A stretch of 64,000 nt of DNA from Leptobrachium leishanense. Lineage: Eukaryota; Chordata; Amphibia; Anura; Megophryidae. The notes beneath the pieces were generated by a model. It was not told the origin of the DNA and ran no database searches. It worked only from the letters and a program-made list of their open reading frames with translations. Positions within the stretch are counted from its first letter, which is position 1. Each line of letters begins with the position of its first letter. Below, piece after piece: positions 22,948-34,217 of this stretch. The translations under genes were made by a program, and so were the position numbers. The DNA lies in NCBI GenBank assembly GCA_009667805.1, contig CM019069.1, positions 62,055,422 through 62,119,421 on the forward strand. The letters are read 5' to 3'.

Positions 22948-25024
22948 GTACAAAGTCTCCAGGAATGATCGACTTCGTTCTGAAAGCTGCATATTCTTGT
23001 AACTATTTTTATTCTAGGTTCTGGAGTTGTACCTAGAAAGTCATATTGGGGAAGAAATTTTCATTTTCTACTCTTTTCTGATATTTACAGTGGTTACTTG
23101 AAAAGGTTTTCTAGAAGCAATACTCCTTGACTAGCTAACCTGCATTAATTGCTGGGGCTTGGCTGTCCAGTTGTTGCTTTTGTGGCATGGGATATCAAAC
23201 CTTATTTACACATTAGAATATTGTTTGTAATTATACAAATGCCTATATGTTATATAGCCCATCTAGTATATTAAATCCTATTCTAAATCTTGGTAGAAAA
23301 AACAAAATTTCCAACTTTGCTGACATTGGGAAATGGAGATCTACTCCACTGACCAACCAAATGAGCAGCGTTACATCATGGGAGATGATGTAGCAAAACA
23401 TCTGGATGGCCTAGGTTGCTGAACACTGATGTAGATATTACTTTTACCCCCATATTAGATACCTGAAGTCCATTTAAAGCTATTACTTAGATCTTATGTC
23501 ATTTTAGCTACTAGACCATCCACATTAAGATGAGTCTTGCTACTGTAGGTTGGTCTAATGTGCCTACTCTTCCCTTGTTTCTATCTTATGCGCAAATCAT
23601 TTATTGCTGAAAGTTGGTAGTACATCAGATTCTGGCTGGCTCTCCCTTACAGGCAGGTCTTCTATCAAGTGGATTTTTATCTCTGGTAGGGTGCTGCTTA
23701 CACAGAATACAGTTGTCGAAAAATGATCAGTGTATATTGACAGCATGATCTTATGTAATGGTGGTGTGGATAGTTTATTACTATATTGTAAATCACAGAA
23801 TATGCACCAGTTATGTGCCGGTGTATACGTGCGGTAGTGTAATATGCGCACAGTGCAGATATATATTACATAAGTACTTATACAGTTCTACCAGCTTGGT
23901 ATATATTATCAAACCACATGCAGATTGTGTTATACTTGTATGGTTACACCAGTTGGATATAAATCATCAAATCACATGAGGGTTGTATCGTATTAGAGTA
24001 CTTTTCTATGCAGTGATACACAGAAACCTGTAAAAAAGTTCGATAATATGGAGAGGATTTAGTTGTTTCAAAGTCTAACCGTTCCTTGTATGTTACTGCC
24101 ACCTGGTCGCCAGAGTTCGGTATGCAGATGGTTGTTCAGAAAATGGTTTTGCTGTTATTCCTTCTGTTCATCTCCGACAGGTCTGGACCTCATAATGATG
24201 AAGGGAGACAGAAAACAGAATACATAGTGCACACCGTCACAATAAAAGAAAGTTGTGTACATCTAGCGATTTCCAACTCACGTGGAAAGGAGCCGATATT
24301 GCTATCACGCTCACTCTTATGCGCAGCTCTGGCCCATATAGTTGGCCCGGAAACCCTTCTTCACCTACTTTCTCCTTCTCTGCTGTAGTCGTCTGTCTGC
24401 TGGGCTGGAGTCCTCATGAAGTATGTGTTGGAAGCCTCCCAGCGGATGGTTGGCGCTTCGCAGTGATCACAGGATACAGGGGTGTATAGTAAATTAAGAA
24501 GGGGTTTTAATTCTCATCTAAAATACAAATTAAGTAAAAACAAAAACCGGGGAATATCTAGAACGCATTTCGCCTAAGTGGCCTCTTCAGTTGGAGCATA
24601 AAAAAGTGAAACATAGATCTGAAGATGTAGGATGCTTGGTATACCCTGTGGATTAATACAATTGGAGGTGGGCGAGGGGGTGTAGTGGTAGAGCTAGGGA
24701 CATTATCTCGGAGCAAATCTGAAGGGATGTGGAGCAGGAATAATAATTTGGTGTGAAAGCGGTGAATACAAACCTGAGGAGAAAAATGGGCAGATGTTGG
24801 TAAGTTTTGGTCAGAGGCTCCAGTTAGTAATCCAGAAAGATTTTAATAGGTAAAATTGACTCGATATCCAGAATTCTGCATGATTTGTCCACTAATGACT
24901 TGTCTTCCATTATGGTCTTTAGCGTTACTGCTTGTGTAGGATATCTGCCAGAAGCTGTCCTTTTGTCATTTTGACAACGTTTAGGGATGATCTTCATAAA
25001 ACTTTTTTTTCCCTTCCATCACAG
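22948..25024 (+). other. AOX intron 4
   Basis: 2.1 kb. Holds a weak ~64-bp direct duplication at about 23,875-24,000 and a hammerhead-like remnant on the minus strand (24,561-24,590). No other gene seen. Confidence 0.7.
24561..24590 (-). ncRNA. Hammerhead-like remnant H4
   Basis: On the minus strand: CTGAAGA (24,590-24,584), GCC-ACTTA-GGC hairpin, GAAA (24,571-24,568), then TGCGTTC. The core is conserved, but I could not pair stem I, so it is probably inactive. Confidence 0.45.
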
Positions 25025-25151
25025 GAGAGGATAGCGAAAGCTCATGGGTCTCAGTGTGGGTTTTGTACACCTGGGATGGTCATGTCTATGTATGCATTAC
25101 TGAGGAATTACCCTGAGCCAACAACGAGCCAAATTATGGATGCTCTATCTG
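25025..25151 (+). CDS. AOX1: AOX exon 5: second [2Fe-2S] domain
   Basis: Residues 106-148 (part), [20 protein letters not shown] then the LLRNYPEPT segment. C116 and C119 are the first two ligands of the second cluster. Acceptor cacag, donor gtatgg, phase 1. Confidence 0.96.
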
Positions 25152-25285
25152 GTATGGACTCTAAATTTATTTTTTTACAAATCGGACTCCCGGTAGAAGT
25201 GCTGCCAGATTTAATTTTGACTGGATTTGCTGGGGTTCTCCATGATGGGTTTCTAAACCATGCAGTGCAGGTGTAAACAAACTCA

Positions 25286-25970
25286 GGGCTCTATTAATTC
25301 TATTCATCGCGCAAAAGAGCACGCGCAGCGCTTTTTTTTTGCGCAAAGCGTTAAATGTTAACGCATGAAAATCACCGCTGGAATTACATTCCTCGCAAAT
25401 TTTTTCATCCGTCGGGAAATTGCGCTCGTGAAACCGACGCGCAAAAATGTGCGCGTGCAGAAATCACTGAGCGCAATGTAATTTTTAACGCTAGTCCGTC
25501 AGACGAACGCATTTTTGTGCGGACTGCTCACAAAAGACGTACATTCTGACGGAAGACAAGGTAGTGGCCATCATTTTTGACGGATCTAGTAAAAATAACG
25601 TGCACATCGACGATCTCCGTTGTGAATCTGCAGTTTGGTACGGTCAGGTTGTTACAATTTGCCGTTACCACCAGCTTTTCAAAGACGTTAAAATTATGCG
25701 CTCAAACGTTGTCCGTTAAATTTTGCGCTAAGATTGTAATACCATGCGCGCACAGCGCACAAATACATTTGCGCTCACAATGTTAAGTATAGGATGCACG
25801 CACTAAATTGCGCTCGCAATGGGTTCGCGCAGGGTCACTCTCGTTAGACATTCACTCGCATTTTGTGCGCGAACGTCGTAATACGACGTTCAGTGCAAAG
25901 GGTTTTGCCCCTCGCGTTAATGCATTTTTGCGCACGCATTAATGTTTGCGCCAAGAATTTAATAGAGCCC
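25286..25970. mobile_element. MITE (family B), copy 2
   Basis: 685 bp, ends GGGCTCTATTAATTCT and AGAATTTAATAGAGCCC, flanked by TCA on both sides (25,283-25,285; 25,971-25,973). Inside, near 25,490-25,590, is a segment resembling family A (GTCCGTCAGACGAACGCA). In AOX intron 5. Confidence 0.8.
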
Positions 25971-26215
25971 TCAATGTCTCTAAAATCCAGAATGGCAAGA
26001 AATAAAACTCACCGGTCTTGTCAGACATATCTATTGTGGAATTACCCTGGAATCTTTACTTTTCCAGTTGTCTAAATTTTTAAAACTGCTTTATCCTCAC
26101 TAATAAATAAAGTGAACCAAAAGAATATCCTGGTTTTAGCACTGCCCTTCAGATCTCTATCTCTATCTCTCTCTATCATGGGCAGATCTTATTTGCACGT
26201 TTTATTTGCTTTTAG

Positions 26216-26277
26216 GAAACATATGCCGATGTACAGGTTACAGGCCCATTCTGGATGGATGTAAAACCTTCTCAAAA
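26216..26277 (+). CDS. AOX1: AOX exon 6: CRCTGYRP motif, GC donor
   Basis: Residues 148-168, [22 protein letters not shown]151 and C153 complete the second cluster. The exon ends in phase 0 before gcaagt, a GC-type donor. The only nearby GT (four bases on) would shift the frame and hit a stop five codons into exon 7, so the GC donor is well supported. Confidence 0.93.
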
Positions 26278-26383
26278 GCAAGTATTTCTTATTTAAACGT
26301 AAAATGTAGAAAAGCACAAAAATCTGTTTGAATAGTTTTTTAATTTGCTTTACGATTTCCTCCTCCTGCAATTCTTCTCAAAG
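26278..26383 (+). promoter_or_regulatory. GC-AG intron (AOX intron 6)
   Basis: The donor is AAA|gcaagt and the acceptor ctcaaag. Except for the C at +2 the donor matches the strong consensus, as is usual for GC-AG introns. Exon phases (0/0) and family alignment on both sides require this boundary. Confidence 0.85.
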
Positions 26384-26428
26384 GGTTGCTGCCTAAATAA
26401 TGAAGTCAATGAAGGTCCACAAAAAAAG
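26384..26428 (+). CDS. AOX1: AOX exon 7 (45 bp)
   Basis: Residues 169-183, GCCLNNEVNEGPQKK, the variable Cys-containing linker after the iron-sulfur domains (SGCC in mammalian AOX). Acceptor ctcaaag, donor gtaaca, both ends phase 0. It is separated from exon 6 by only 106 bp. Confidence 0.88.
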
Positions 26429-26680
26429 GTAACACTATATACAGGTTTGCAGATGATTCATACAGTTGTAAACTAAAACCCCTCTATAGCATTTGAATAG
26501 ATGCCTCTATATATAATTCCTAAACGATACTTAAGCAACTTTATGCATGTATATTCAATGAAAACACAAACTTTAAATCTGCTTCCGGTAACTAGGTTGT
26601 GGATTTTTCCTAACGTTTTAACCCTTTTTTTCCCCCTCTTTTCTGTACTTTTTCATCTTTCTATTCCTATCCCCTTAAAG

Positions 26681-26731
26681 AAGTGTTGTCTAGACAGGAG
26701 GGATGAAGAAAACGATCTTCCAGAATTGAAG
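26681..26731 (+). CDS. AOX1: AOX exon 8 (51 bp)
   Basis: Residues 184-200, KCCLDRRDEENDLPELK, equivalent to the VCCLDQG linker of AOX1. Acceptor cttaaag after a pyrimidine run, donor gtacgc, phase 0 at both ends. Confidence 0.88.
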
Positions 26732-27072
26732 GTACGCTTACCAGATGTCTGGCGTCACTCGCAATCTTGAAACTAAGTTGTATTTCTGAAATTGAGAATT
26801 CCGACTTGCATAGGAAGTTCAAAATTTCAAGCTAATTGACCCACACCTAATTTCAAAATCCTCTTGGCAGAGTATGTAGAGAAACTTGAGGGGTCGTTGT
26901 GTACCTCACATGATCAGATAGATCACTTACTGGTGAAAAGTTCCAGATTTCCACACTGCTTTAGATAAAACTACCTACTGTGTCCTGAAACTCTTGCCCT
27001 TGGCTTACTCTCTCTAATAACCCAAAGTAAAGCAAATATTGTTCTAGTAAGCTTTGGTTTTTCTTTTCAAAG

Positions 27073-27153
27073 AATTTCCCGTTGCTTTTCAACGAAAAAG
27101 AATTCTTGCCCTTGGATAAGACCCAGGAGCTCATATTTCCTCCTGATTTGCAG
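27073..27153 (+). CDS. AOX1: AOX exon 9
   Basis: Residues 201-227, containing LFNEKEFLPLDKTQELIFPP, the conserved lead-in to the FAD domain (EEFLPLDPTQELIFPPEL in AOX). Acceptor caaag, donor gtaagc, phase 0. Confidence 0.95.
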
Positions 27154-28427
27154 GTAAGCGAATCATGGCATTGAAATTTAGAATCGGCTTGAATTTTCTT
27201 ATTGACAAATTATGATTTACAGTTGTGGTGGTCTGACCTATAAAGAAATGTCACCGCCTCGAAACTGAATTTCTTTTATTTCTTTATAATTGGCATGTTG
27301 GAATAACTCAAACTATATCTCAGTATACTAATGGATATTAACTTTATAATCCTGTTCTAGTGACACTCGTCAGTATTTGGAGATTTCTATTCTAGTGGTT
27401 GACAAGCTAGACAATTGTACGATTATTTATATTTTGGACTGGGTGAAAAATCTGTTTAGAAAATCTGAGCATATTGAAGGGTAAAAGCCAAGCTCCAGAG
27501 ATCTCCACAAACTGACTCTTCTGAAGATTCATATGGCTCAAGTAGCTGACTTTAAAAATGAACAATAAATAGGAATTTGATGGTTGTACAGTGGAAAAGC
27601 CTGCCATTAAAATCCAATATGGGTTTATTAAAGCTAGCGGGTGTAGATTTGTTTTGTGATCAACATCGTAAAGTTACAAAACTCTGTATCCTGTGTGAAA
27701 GTCGCAACCTTGTGTATGCCATTAGAAACAGTGCTGAGAAAGTCACCGCTACCTTCTCTACATTCAGACACTAGTTGTCATATTTCTCAAACTATGCAGG
27801 TGTAGTGTCACATTTCACTGCAGGAATTTTTCCAGACATTAGTATGGTACAAATCAAACACTACTTCTAGGGTTACGGTTACTGTTGTTAGGGTTAACTT
27901 TAGCCCCTAAGCAATGAATTCTGCTCAATTTTGTTCATTTTTATGCAACACATTCTGCTCTTTCTGTTGACAGCCACGTCAAAAGGAGCAGAATCTGTTG
28001 TATTAAAAGAAAGCGTAAATGGAGCAGAATCTGTTTGTGTTAATCCTAAAATGAACACCATCTTAGAAATTTGCACCATGCCGCATACCAAATATTTTTT
28101 TTTTGTGAAATGCGACTTTCCCAAGCATCTGAAAATTTCAGTGCATAATTGACTTTTTTGCTGCGTCATTTGCTCCGGCATGCATAAATTGATGACTACA
28201 TAACTGTAGACTACAAACCTTCTGAAAACTAATTTGCCATAGATCGCTGCAATGTTTTTTCCCAATGCATAGTTGTAAAAGACCACTATAAGGACCCAGG
28301 AAGAGATTGGGAAATGACTTGTGTTGAGTCTTGTAGGGACCAGCCGAAAATTTTTTGTTGTACAATGGTTCTTTGCTGTATGTAGGCATTTTAAAACACA
28401 ATGAACTACTGTGCTATTTTTCTTCAG
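27154..28427 (+). other. AOX intron 9
   Basis: 1.27 kb, no mobile element with clear ends. A 182-codon minus-strand open frame (27,900-28,448) has no recognisable domain and overlaps exon 10. Confidence 0.7.
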
Positions 28428-28569
28428 CTGGCACTTGCTGGCAAGCAAAGGATGAAAGTTTTCCAGGGAGAACGAGTCACCTGGTACTCTCCTTCAACAC
28501 TTAAAGAACTTTTAGAACTGCGAACAAAGTATCCAGAAGCTCCTCTTGTAATGGGGAACACCAATATAG
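28428..28569 (+). CDS. AOX1: AOX exon 10: FAD-binding entry
   Basis: Residues 228-275. Contains [18 protein letters not shown] and the FAD pyrophosphate-loop motif VMGNTNIG. Acceptor tcttcag, donor gtaagt, phase 1. The open frame runs past the donor into an LTR at 28,656; that extension is accidental. Confidence 0.96.
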
Positions 28570-28655
28570 GTAAGTTCAGAGATTTGTTCTTGAAAGTGGG
28601 GCAGGAGCAGCTCTTTGACATGATGCATGCACAGTCCACAAACTCTGTCTGTAAA

Positions 28656-29473
28656 TATCACGTTCCATGCTGGCATACCTGTCTTCCTGCCCTCTGTATT
28701 TGTATATTGTGTTTTTTCCCTTGTGTTTCTGTTGCTGCCAATTTCTGGGTGGCCTCCCAGGGGTTAATTGGTGTTCTGTGTGCTGCTCACCTGTTTACCC
28801 TTGCCTTGATTCCCCTGACTATATTAGAGCAATGTACCTATAGGACATTGCTGGGTCATTTTTACTTTGCCTGGTCGCCTTGTGTCCTGAGAGCTCCTTG
28901 CTGTGTTCCTGTTATCCTCCGTTTGTTCATCCTTGTTTAGTTTTTGCCTCTGTTAGTTCCTTTTGTGTATTTAGTTCTGTCTATTGCTGTATTTTGGTTT
29001 GCTGTTTATGTTCCATTCTTACCGATTTTGGCTTGGCTGACTTCCCTTCTGGTTCCTATTCCTATATCCTGTATGACGTACTCTCTCTGGTTATGACCTT
29101 TTGGCTTTCCTCTATATGACTACTCTATAGTATTTTCCTTGTCTGTACCGTTTCCAGGTAACCCTGTCATCTGTATACAACAAAAGACTCTGTACGGCTT
29201 CAAGGTAATACTTTCCTTTAGATTAGATCCGGCTATCCTAAAGACCGGCCTTTCAGTGCAGGGAATCTTTGGTATTGCCATACAGAGGTCTTTTGTTAAC
29301 CCTGTGTTGCTTTCATCTGTCCTTGCAGTTTACACTGGATCTCTGCATATAGGGGCTTGTCTCAGGAACCAGGGCCTCACCTTGCTGCTAGTTATATTCA
29401 TAGGGATATATATACAGACCGACCACTTCCGAGGATAGGGTGGTGCGTGCCTGGTGGTACTGCCACCGTGACA
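28656..29473 (+). repeat. 5' LTR
   Basis: 818 bp; nearly identical to 30,960-31,825 but lacks three short blocks of it (near 28,875, 28,950 and 29,010). First bases TA instead of TG, a point mutation. Confidence 0.9.
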
Positions 29474-29475
29474 TA

Positions 29476-29928
29476 ATGACCCAGCCTTTACATAAGCCCG
29501 CAGAGATGTGTACCGTGTTGGAAACCTTATTGCACATGTTTGAGGAATTTGTGGTTCACCTCCAAGGGTTACTGAGCCTGTGTCTAGACTCTGGCAATCA
29601 GGTCTCATTTGAGAGCAGGGTTCGTGCTCCGCTTTCTCCTGATGAAAAGAACAGAAGACGTGAGTACAATCTCTGTTTCTATTGTGCCAGTTCGTTGCAC
29701 TTTTTGTCTGGCTGTCCCCTCAAGCCGGTGCGTCTCAAGACTTGTGGTGAGTCTGTGCGCCCTGATACTGGCCGAGTGCCAACTGTGTCCATGTCCCACA
29801 GTAAGGCCGCTAAAGCTAGACCACGCATGAGATCCACTGGCACCAGTTACAGCTGGGAATCAGAGGGTGCCAGACCACGTAGGGGGTCTGACGGTGCCAG
29901 ACCTAGCTGGGAGTCGGATAGTGCCTGA
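29476..29928 (+). pseudogene. Gag-like fragment with CCHC zinc knuckle
   Basis: In the frame from MTQPLHKPAEMC (29,476). CFYCASSLHFLSGC is a CX2CX4HX4C nucleocapsid knuckle, preceded by an Arg-rich patch. Downstream are short imperfect repeats (GARPRRGSDGARPSWES). It stops at 29,928. The capsid part of a normal gypsy Gag is missing, so this is a shortened protein. Confidence 0.75.
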
Positions 29929-30042
29929 CCACGTAGGGGATCTGATGGTGCCAGACCCTGCGGGGAGTCAGATGGCACCAGACACCACTTTGAGTTCAGA
30001 CCTCCTGAGAAATCTAGGTCTGAGAAAGAGGCACTTGAGTCT

Positions 30043-30873
30043 ATGAAGGATGAATCCTTTTTGGCCACAAGGCCAGAGGATGAAGTACCCATGGAGGTTA
30101 TGTCGCTCTGGGCATCCGATAATAAACCTCAGACTTATGTGAATACCTCTGATGGCTGTAGGGGTTTAAAGACACAACTGGCTGGTTCTGAGCAGCGACT
30201 GGCAGCCAAAAGACAGTCCCTACGTATTGTTACTGGGTGTATTACATGTAGAGCCGCAACCCCAGTGCCCATTGGCGGTAAGCCAGTCCTGTCTCCGTCT
30301 GGCAATGCGCAGCCAGTCCTGTCTCCGTCTGGCAATGCGCAGCCAGTCCTGTCTCCGTCTGGCAATGCGCAGCCAGTCCAGCCTGGCAATGTGCTACCAA
30401 TGTTGCCTGATCCTGGCACGATACCAGCGGTAACAGTAGTGATGTCTGATTCTGGTAAGCTGCCAGTCAGATCCATGGCAAGCTGTGTGTCAGCAGTGCC
30501 AGAGCTACATTGCAACACCACTGTACCCATGCCACACAGAGAGTCCGAGGTTTCCAAACCTCATGGTAAGGCACAGGTAGGCGAGCCTACTCCCACTGTT
30601 GCCGTGTCGTGTGGGGTGGTCACCAGTTCTAGATCTCGTTCAAGGAGAAGACGTGAAAAGGTGTCTAACCCTAGTCCCACTGATTCTATGTCCAGTCTAA
30701 CTGATGCCAAGATCCCCCTACCCCGTCATGTCCCTGAGGGCTATGTGCAGTCGCCTTTTGGACTGGTGTTCAGGAAGGACCACTGGGTTGCCATTCAAAG
30801 GAACCTTCATAGACAGGAGCGTCTTGTGGAGGAGGATGACGACTCTGAGTGGGACCTCAAAGGACTTTGGTGA
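30043..30873 (+). CDS. 276-codon internal ORF of the LTR element, unknown function
   Basis: Pro/Ser/Val-rich with three exact tandem copies of a 30-bp unit (30,281-30,370) coding PVLSPSGNAQ. The end, PRHVPEGYVQSPFGLVFRKD then acidic EEDDDSEWD, is compact and distinct. It overlaps no known pol domain. It may be the C-terminal part of the same gag protein after the stop at 29,928. Confidence that it is expressed is low. Confidence 0.45.
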   Translation: MKDESFLATRPEDEVPMEVMSLWASDNKPQTYVNTSDGCRGLKTQLAGSEQRLAAKRQSLRIVTGCITCRAATPVPIGGKPVLSPSGNAQPVLSPSGNAQPVLSPSGNAQPVQPGNVLPMLPDPGTIPAVTVVMSDSGKLPVRSMASCVSAVPELHCNTTVPMPHRESEVSKPHGKAQVGEPTPTVAVSCGVVTSSRSRSRRRREKVSNPSPTDSMSSLTDAKIPLPRHVPEGYVQSPFGLVFRKDHWVAIQRNLHRQERLVEEDDDSEWDLKGLW

Positions 30874-30959
30874 CTGGTGTTCGTGATCTGGTTTCCTAAT
30901 TCTGTCTGTCATGTTTGTTGTTTTGGGTGCCCTGGGGTCACCCGTGGAGGAGGGGATAA

Positions 30960-31825
30960 TGTCACGTTCCATGCTGGCATACCTGTCTTCCTGCCCTCTA
31001 TTTGTATATTGTGTTTTTTCCCTTGTGTTTCTGTTGCTGCCAATTTCTGGGTGGCCTCCCAGGGGTTAATTGGTGTTCTGTGTGCTGCTCACCTGTTTCA
31101 GCTTGCCTTGATTCCCCTGACTATATTAGAGCAATGTACCTATAGGACATTGCTGGGTCATTTTTACTTTGCCTGGTCTCCTTGCGACTTGTGTCCTGAG
31201 AGCTCCTTGCTGTGTTCCTGTTATCCTCCGTTTGTTCATCCTTGTTTAGTTTTTGCCTCTGTTATTTCTGTTCCAGTTTATGTCAGTTCCTTTTGTGTAT
31301 TTAGTTCTGTCTATTGCTGTATTTTGGTTTGCTGTTTATGTTCCATTCTGATTCCCCGGTTACCGATTTTGGCTTGGCTGACTTCCCTTCTGGTTCCTAT
31401 TCCTATATCCTGTATGACGTACTCTCTCTGGTTATGACCTTTTGGCTTTCCTCTATATGACTACTCTATAGTGTTTTCCTTGTCTGTACCGTTTCCAGGT
31501 AACCCTGTCATCTGTATACAAAAGACTCCGTACGGCTTCAAGGTAATACTTTCCTTTAGATTAGATCCGGCTATCCTAAAGACCGGCCTTTCAGTGCAGG
31601 GAATCTTTGGTATTGCCGTACAGAGGTCTTTTGTTAACCCTGTGTTGCTTTCATCTGTCCTTGCAGTTTACACTGCATCTCTGCATATAGGGGCTTCTCT
31701 CAGGAACCAGGGCCTCACCTTGCTGCGAGTTATATTCATAGGGATATATATACAGACCGACCACTTCCAAGGATCGGAGGGCAAGGATAGGGTGGTGCGT
31801 GCCTGGTGGTACTGCCACCGTGACA
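30960..31825 (+). repeat. 3' LTR
   Basis: 866 bp, TGTCACG to CGTGACA. The pair with 28,656-29,473 differs by a few substitutions and small indels, indicating a fairly recent insertion. Confidence 0.9.
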
Positions 31826-32061
31826 GTAAACCTGACACCGCATGCTTTGCACTTTGTAGGTTGGGTGTGTTTGTTTTGTTTCCTCCATGCGGAGACAAAC
31901 CATAGCTAATGCAAGCTTCTGTTTATATAAGAAAATATAATGCGGGAGGCATGAAAGGGTGTGAGATTTGTTTTAGAATTGTTATCGAAAGATGGAATTT
32001 GTGCACATGAAGGCTTTCGTTAAGAACAAATCTTGTAAGAATTGGAATACCTGTCTTTCAG

Positions 32062-32154
32062 GTCTTCAGACGAACCTTCATGGTGTCTTCCATCCAGTGA
32101 TGATCTCTCCAATCAATGTACACGACCTTTACACAGTTGCTCCTGATGATGCAG
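32062..32154 (+). CDS. AOX1: AOX exon 11
   Basis: Residues 275-306 (part), including GVFHPVMISPINVHDLYTV, the FAD-domain strand equivalent to VFHPVIISPDRIEEL in AOX1. Acceptor tttcag, donor gtattt, phase 1. The preceding intron holds a 3.2-kb LTR element. Confidence 0.94.
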
Positions 32155-32578
32155 GTATTTATTCAGTTCCTGACATTTACTGACCTGTGTAAAATGCATT
32201 TGGAGTTAGCCAACTGATTTTCTATGCCCTGTCTCGCTATTGTGGGTTGTTGCTTAACATTAATCCTAAAATTTAAATTGCAATCACTATCCTGAACCAC
32301 CTTTTTAACTTTGTCTTCAGTTGACGACTAAATAATTTGATAGATCATTAAAACTAGTTTTCGATTCTCCTAGTTTATTCCAGAACAGCGGTAAAGAAGC
32401 TGCACTTTAGGCCAGTTTATGAATTGAACAATTTTAACACAGATAATGCAGTGAAAGGAATATACATTCTCATACTTGATACATTGATGTTATCGGCTTA
32501 GATCCTGCACGCATGTATTTACTTGCAAAAGTTTAATATGGAACAGTCTTCAATTCCTTGTTTAAAAGATGGCCCAGT

Positions 32579-32725
32579 CTAGGGTTTCAACTGGCTAACT
32601 CTGGCCCCAAGACGTTACTGAACTACAACTCCCATGATTATTTTGTCATCTATTGCATTCAATGTGTTCTGGTAGTTGTAGGTCATCAACATCTGGGGGG
32701 CCAGAGTTTGACAGCCTTGCCCTAG
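32579..32725. mobile_element. hAT-like MITE remnant
   Basis: Inverted similarity between CTAACTCTGGCCCC on the left and GGGGCCAGAGTTTGACAG on the right, with ACTACAACTCCCATGA inside, a pattern common in vertebrate hAT MITEs. The target duplication is not clear. Confidence 0.5.
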
Positions 32726-32787
32726 AAAGTGATGTTACTGTAACATACAAGTTTATTTTTCTGTAAGCTATTATCCTTCTTTTCCAG

Positions 32788-32939
32788 GAATAACTATTGG
32801 TTCTGCAGTGACACTGGCTCAGCTTAAAACCATTTTATCAGAGAGCGTCCATAAACTTCCAAAACACAAGACCAAGACTTTCCAAGCTCTTATTCAACAG
32901 TTACGCACACTGGCAGGCGAACAGATCCGGAGTATGGCT
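32788..32939 (+). CDS. AOX1: AOX exon 12
   Basis: Residues 306-356, with GSAVTLAQLKTIL and RTLAGEQIRSMA, the helical FAD-domain region leading to the isoalloxazine site. Acceptor ttccag, donor gtaagc, ends phase 0. Confidence 0.95.
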
Positions 32940-34123
32940 GTAAGCATATTTCCAATGTGTAGTATAAAAGATTACACAGGTTGGTCACAAAAATATCTAA
33001 AATGGCTTTAGAACCATCTTTTCAAATAGTTGGAGATATGGTCTGTGAACCATATCAATAACCATTGATGCTCACAGAAGCCTGTTTACCTGTTCTCACT
33101 AGGGCTGTTGTTCAACTTTTAACTCTGTAACCTATGGACAAAAACTCTTTATAAATGGCATATGAGAAAGTTACCACCTTGTGGACACACATAAAGAGAA
33201 TACTCAAAAAAAGCCAGATAAAAAGAGAAAATACACCTTTCGACAATAAGAACAAAAAGAGGTAGTTGCTGCGAAGAATAACACCCTCTTGTAGTTTTTT
33301 CAGCACAACTTGGCACCATATGTGTGTCACTTATCTGGGTTCTGGTGCCAAATTGATGTTCCTTTCAATTCTTTCGGGGTTGAGGATGAAGTGAGCTTCA
33401 AATGGATCAGAATCTGTTGCCTACAAATAGAGCAGAATCTGTTGGCATCAACCCCACAGCAAGCACAAATACTAACCCTAATCAATAAGCACAGTATGGC
33501 GTATTGCCCCTATATTAATACATATATTTTTCTTACTGGTTTTTTTTTCTGCATTAATATAAGCTACATTTCAAAATTCATTTCAAAACACCCATCCACT
33601 TTTTCTAGTATAGTACCAAGTTGCTGCAAAAGAATGGAGTGTGTCTTTTCGCATCAAAAAGCCTTGTCCACATGTAGGGTAAACCTGTATAAATGCATAT
33701 TTATTTTTTGCATAATAAAATGGCCTCCTCTTGGTCTGTTAAGGTGTAACAAATTATAGAGCTGCCTTATATTCTTGACATTCTTATGAAATATGAAAGA
33801 ATAGTATGTTTAAACCTGTCCACCTTGCACTTTTCTGTCACGTTATTGGAAAAGCTGAATGGAAATAATGTGTACAGTCTTATCTTTACAGCATAGCTGC
33901 AATTCAGCCTGCAGGTCTGTTTTAATCTTCAGAAACAAAAACAACATAAACAATAGAGTTCAGAACATACCATAGAGTGCTGAACAGTAAAAACTATAAA
34001 CATCGTCATCTACAGTCTAAACAGTATATAGCACATAAATCACATAAACAATAGTTGTTGCATTATAATACATGAGTACAGTATGTCTTCTGTCCTGTCA
34101 ATTAATGGAGTTGTCTGTTTCAG
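32940..34123 (+). other. AOX intron 12
   Basis: 1.18 kb, AT-rich. I see no mobile element with recognisable ends and no gene; 149-codon open frame at 33,310-33,759 looks random. Confidence 0.65.
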
Positions 34124-34217
34124 ACACTAGGAGGACATATCGCAAGCAAGCTCGCAATAAGTGACCTGAACCCAGTACTTGCTGCAGCGGGTGCTCAGCT
34201 GAACTTGATTTCTAAAG
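34124..34217 (+). CDS. AOX1: AOX exon 13: FAD site
   Basis: Residues 357-388 (part), TLGGHIASKLAISDLNPVL. The LGGHI and SDLNP elements line the FAD pocket in this family. Acceptor tttcag, donor gtagta, phase 1. A Penelope-like insertion begins about 100 bp downstream. Confidence 0.95.

Larger units (their letters stand above)
28656..31825 (+). mobile_element. Non-autonomous gypsy-like LTR retrotransposon in AOX intron 10
   Basis: 3,170 bp with 5-bp duplication GTAAA (28,651-28,655; 31,826-31,830). LTRs 28,656-29,473 and 30,960-31,825; ends TGTCACG and CGTGACA (the 5' copy has TATCACG). A purine-rich tract GGAGGAGGGGATAA directly precedes the 3' LTR. Internal part 1.5 kb codes only gag-like protein; no RT, RNase H or integrase. 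Confidence 0.93.

Noticed and set aside
27900..28448. 182-codon minus-strand open frame in AOX intron 9
   Set aside because: Overlaps AOX exon 10 on the other strand, has no recognisable domain, low-complexity ends and no promoter; most likely chance.
28401..28940. 179-codon + frame covering exon 10
   Set aside because: It reads through the exon donor into the LTR of an inserted element; only 28,428-28,569 is coding.
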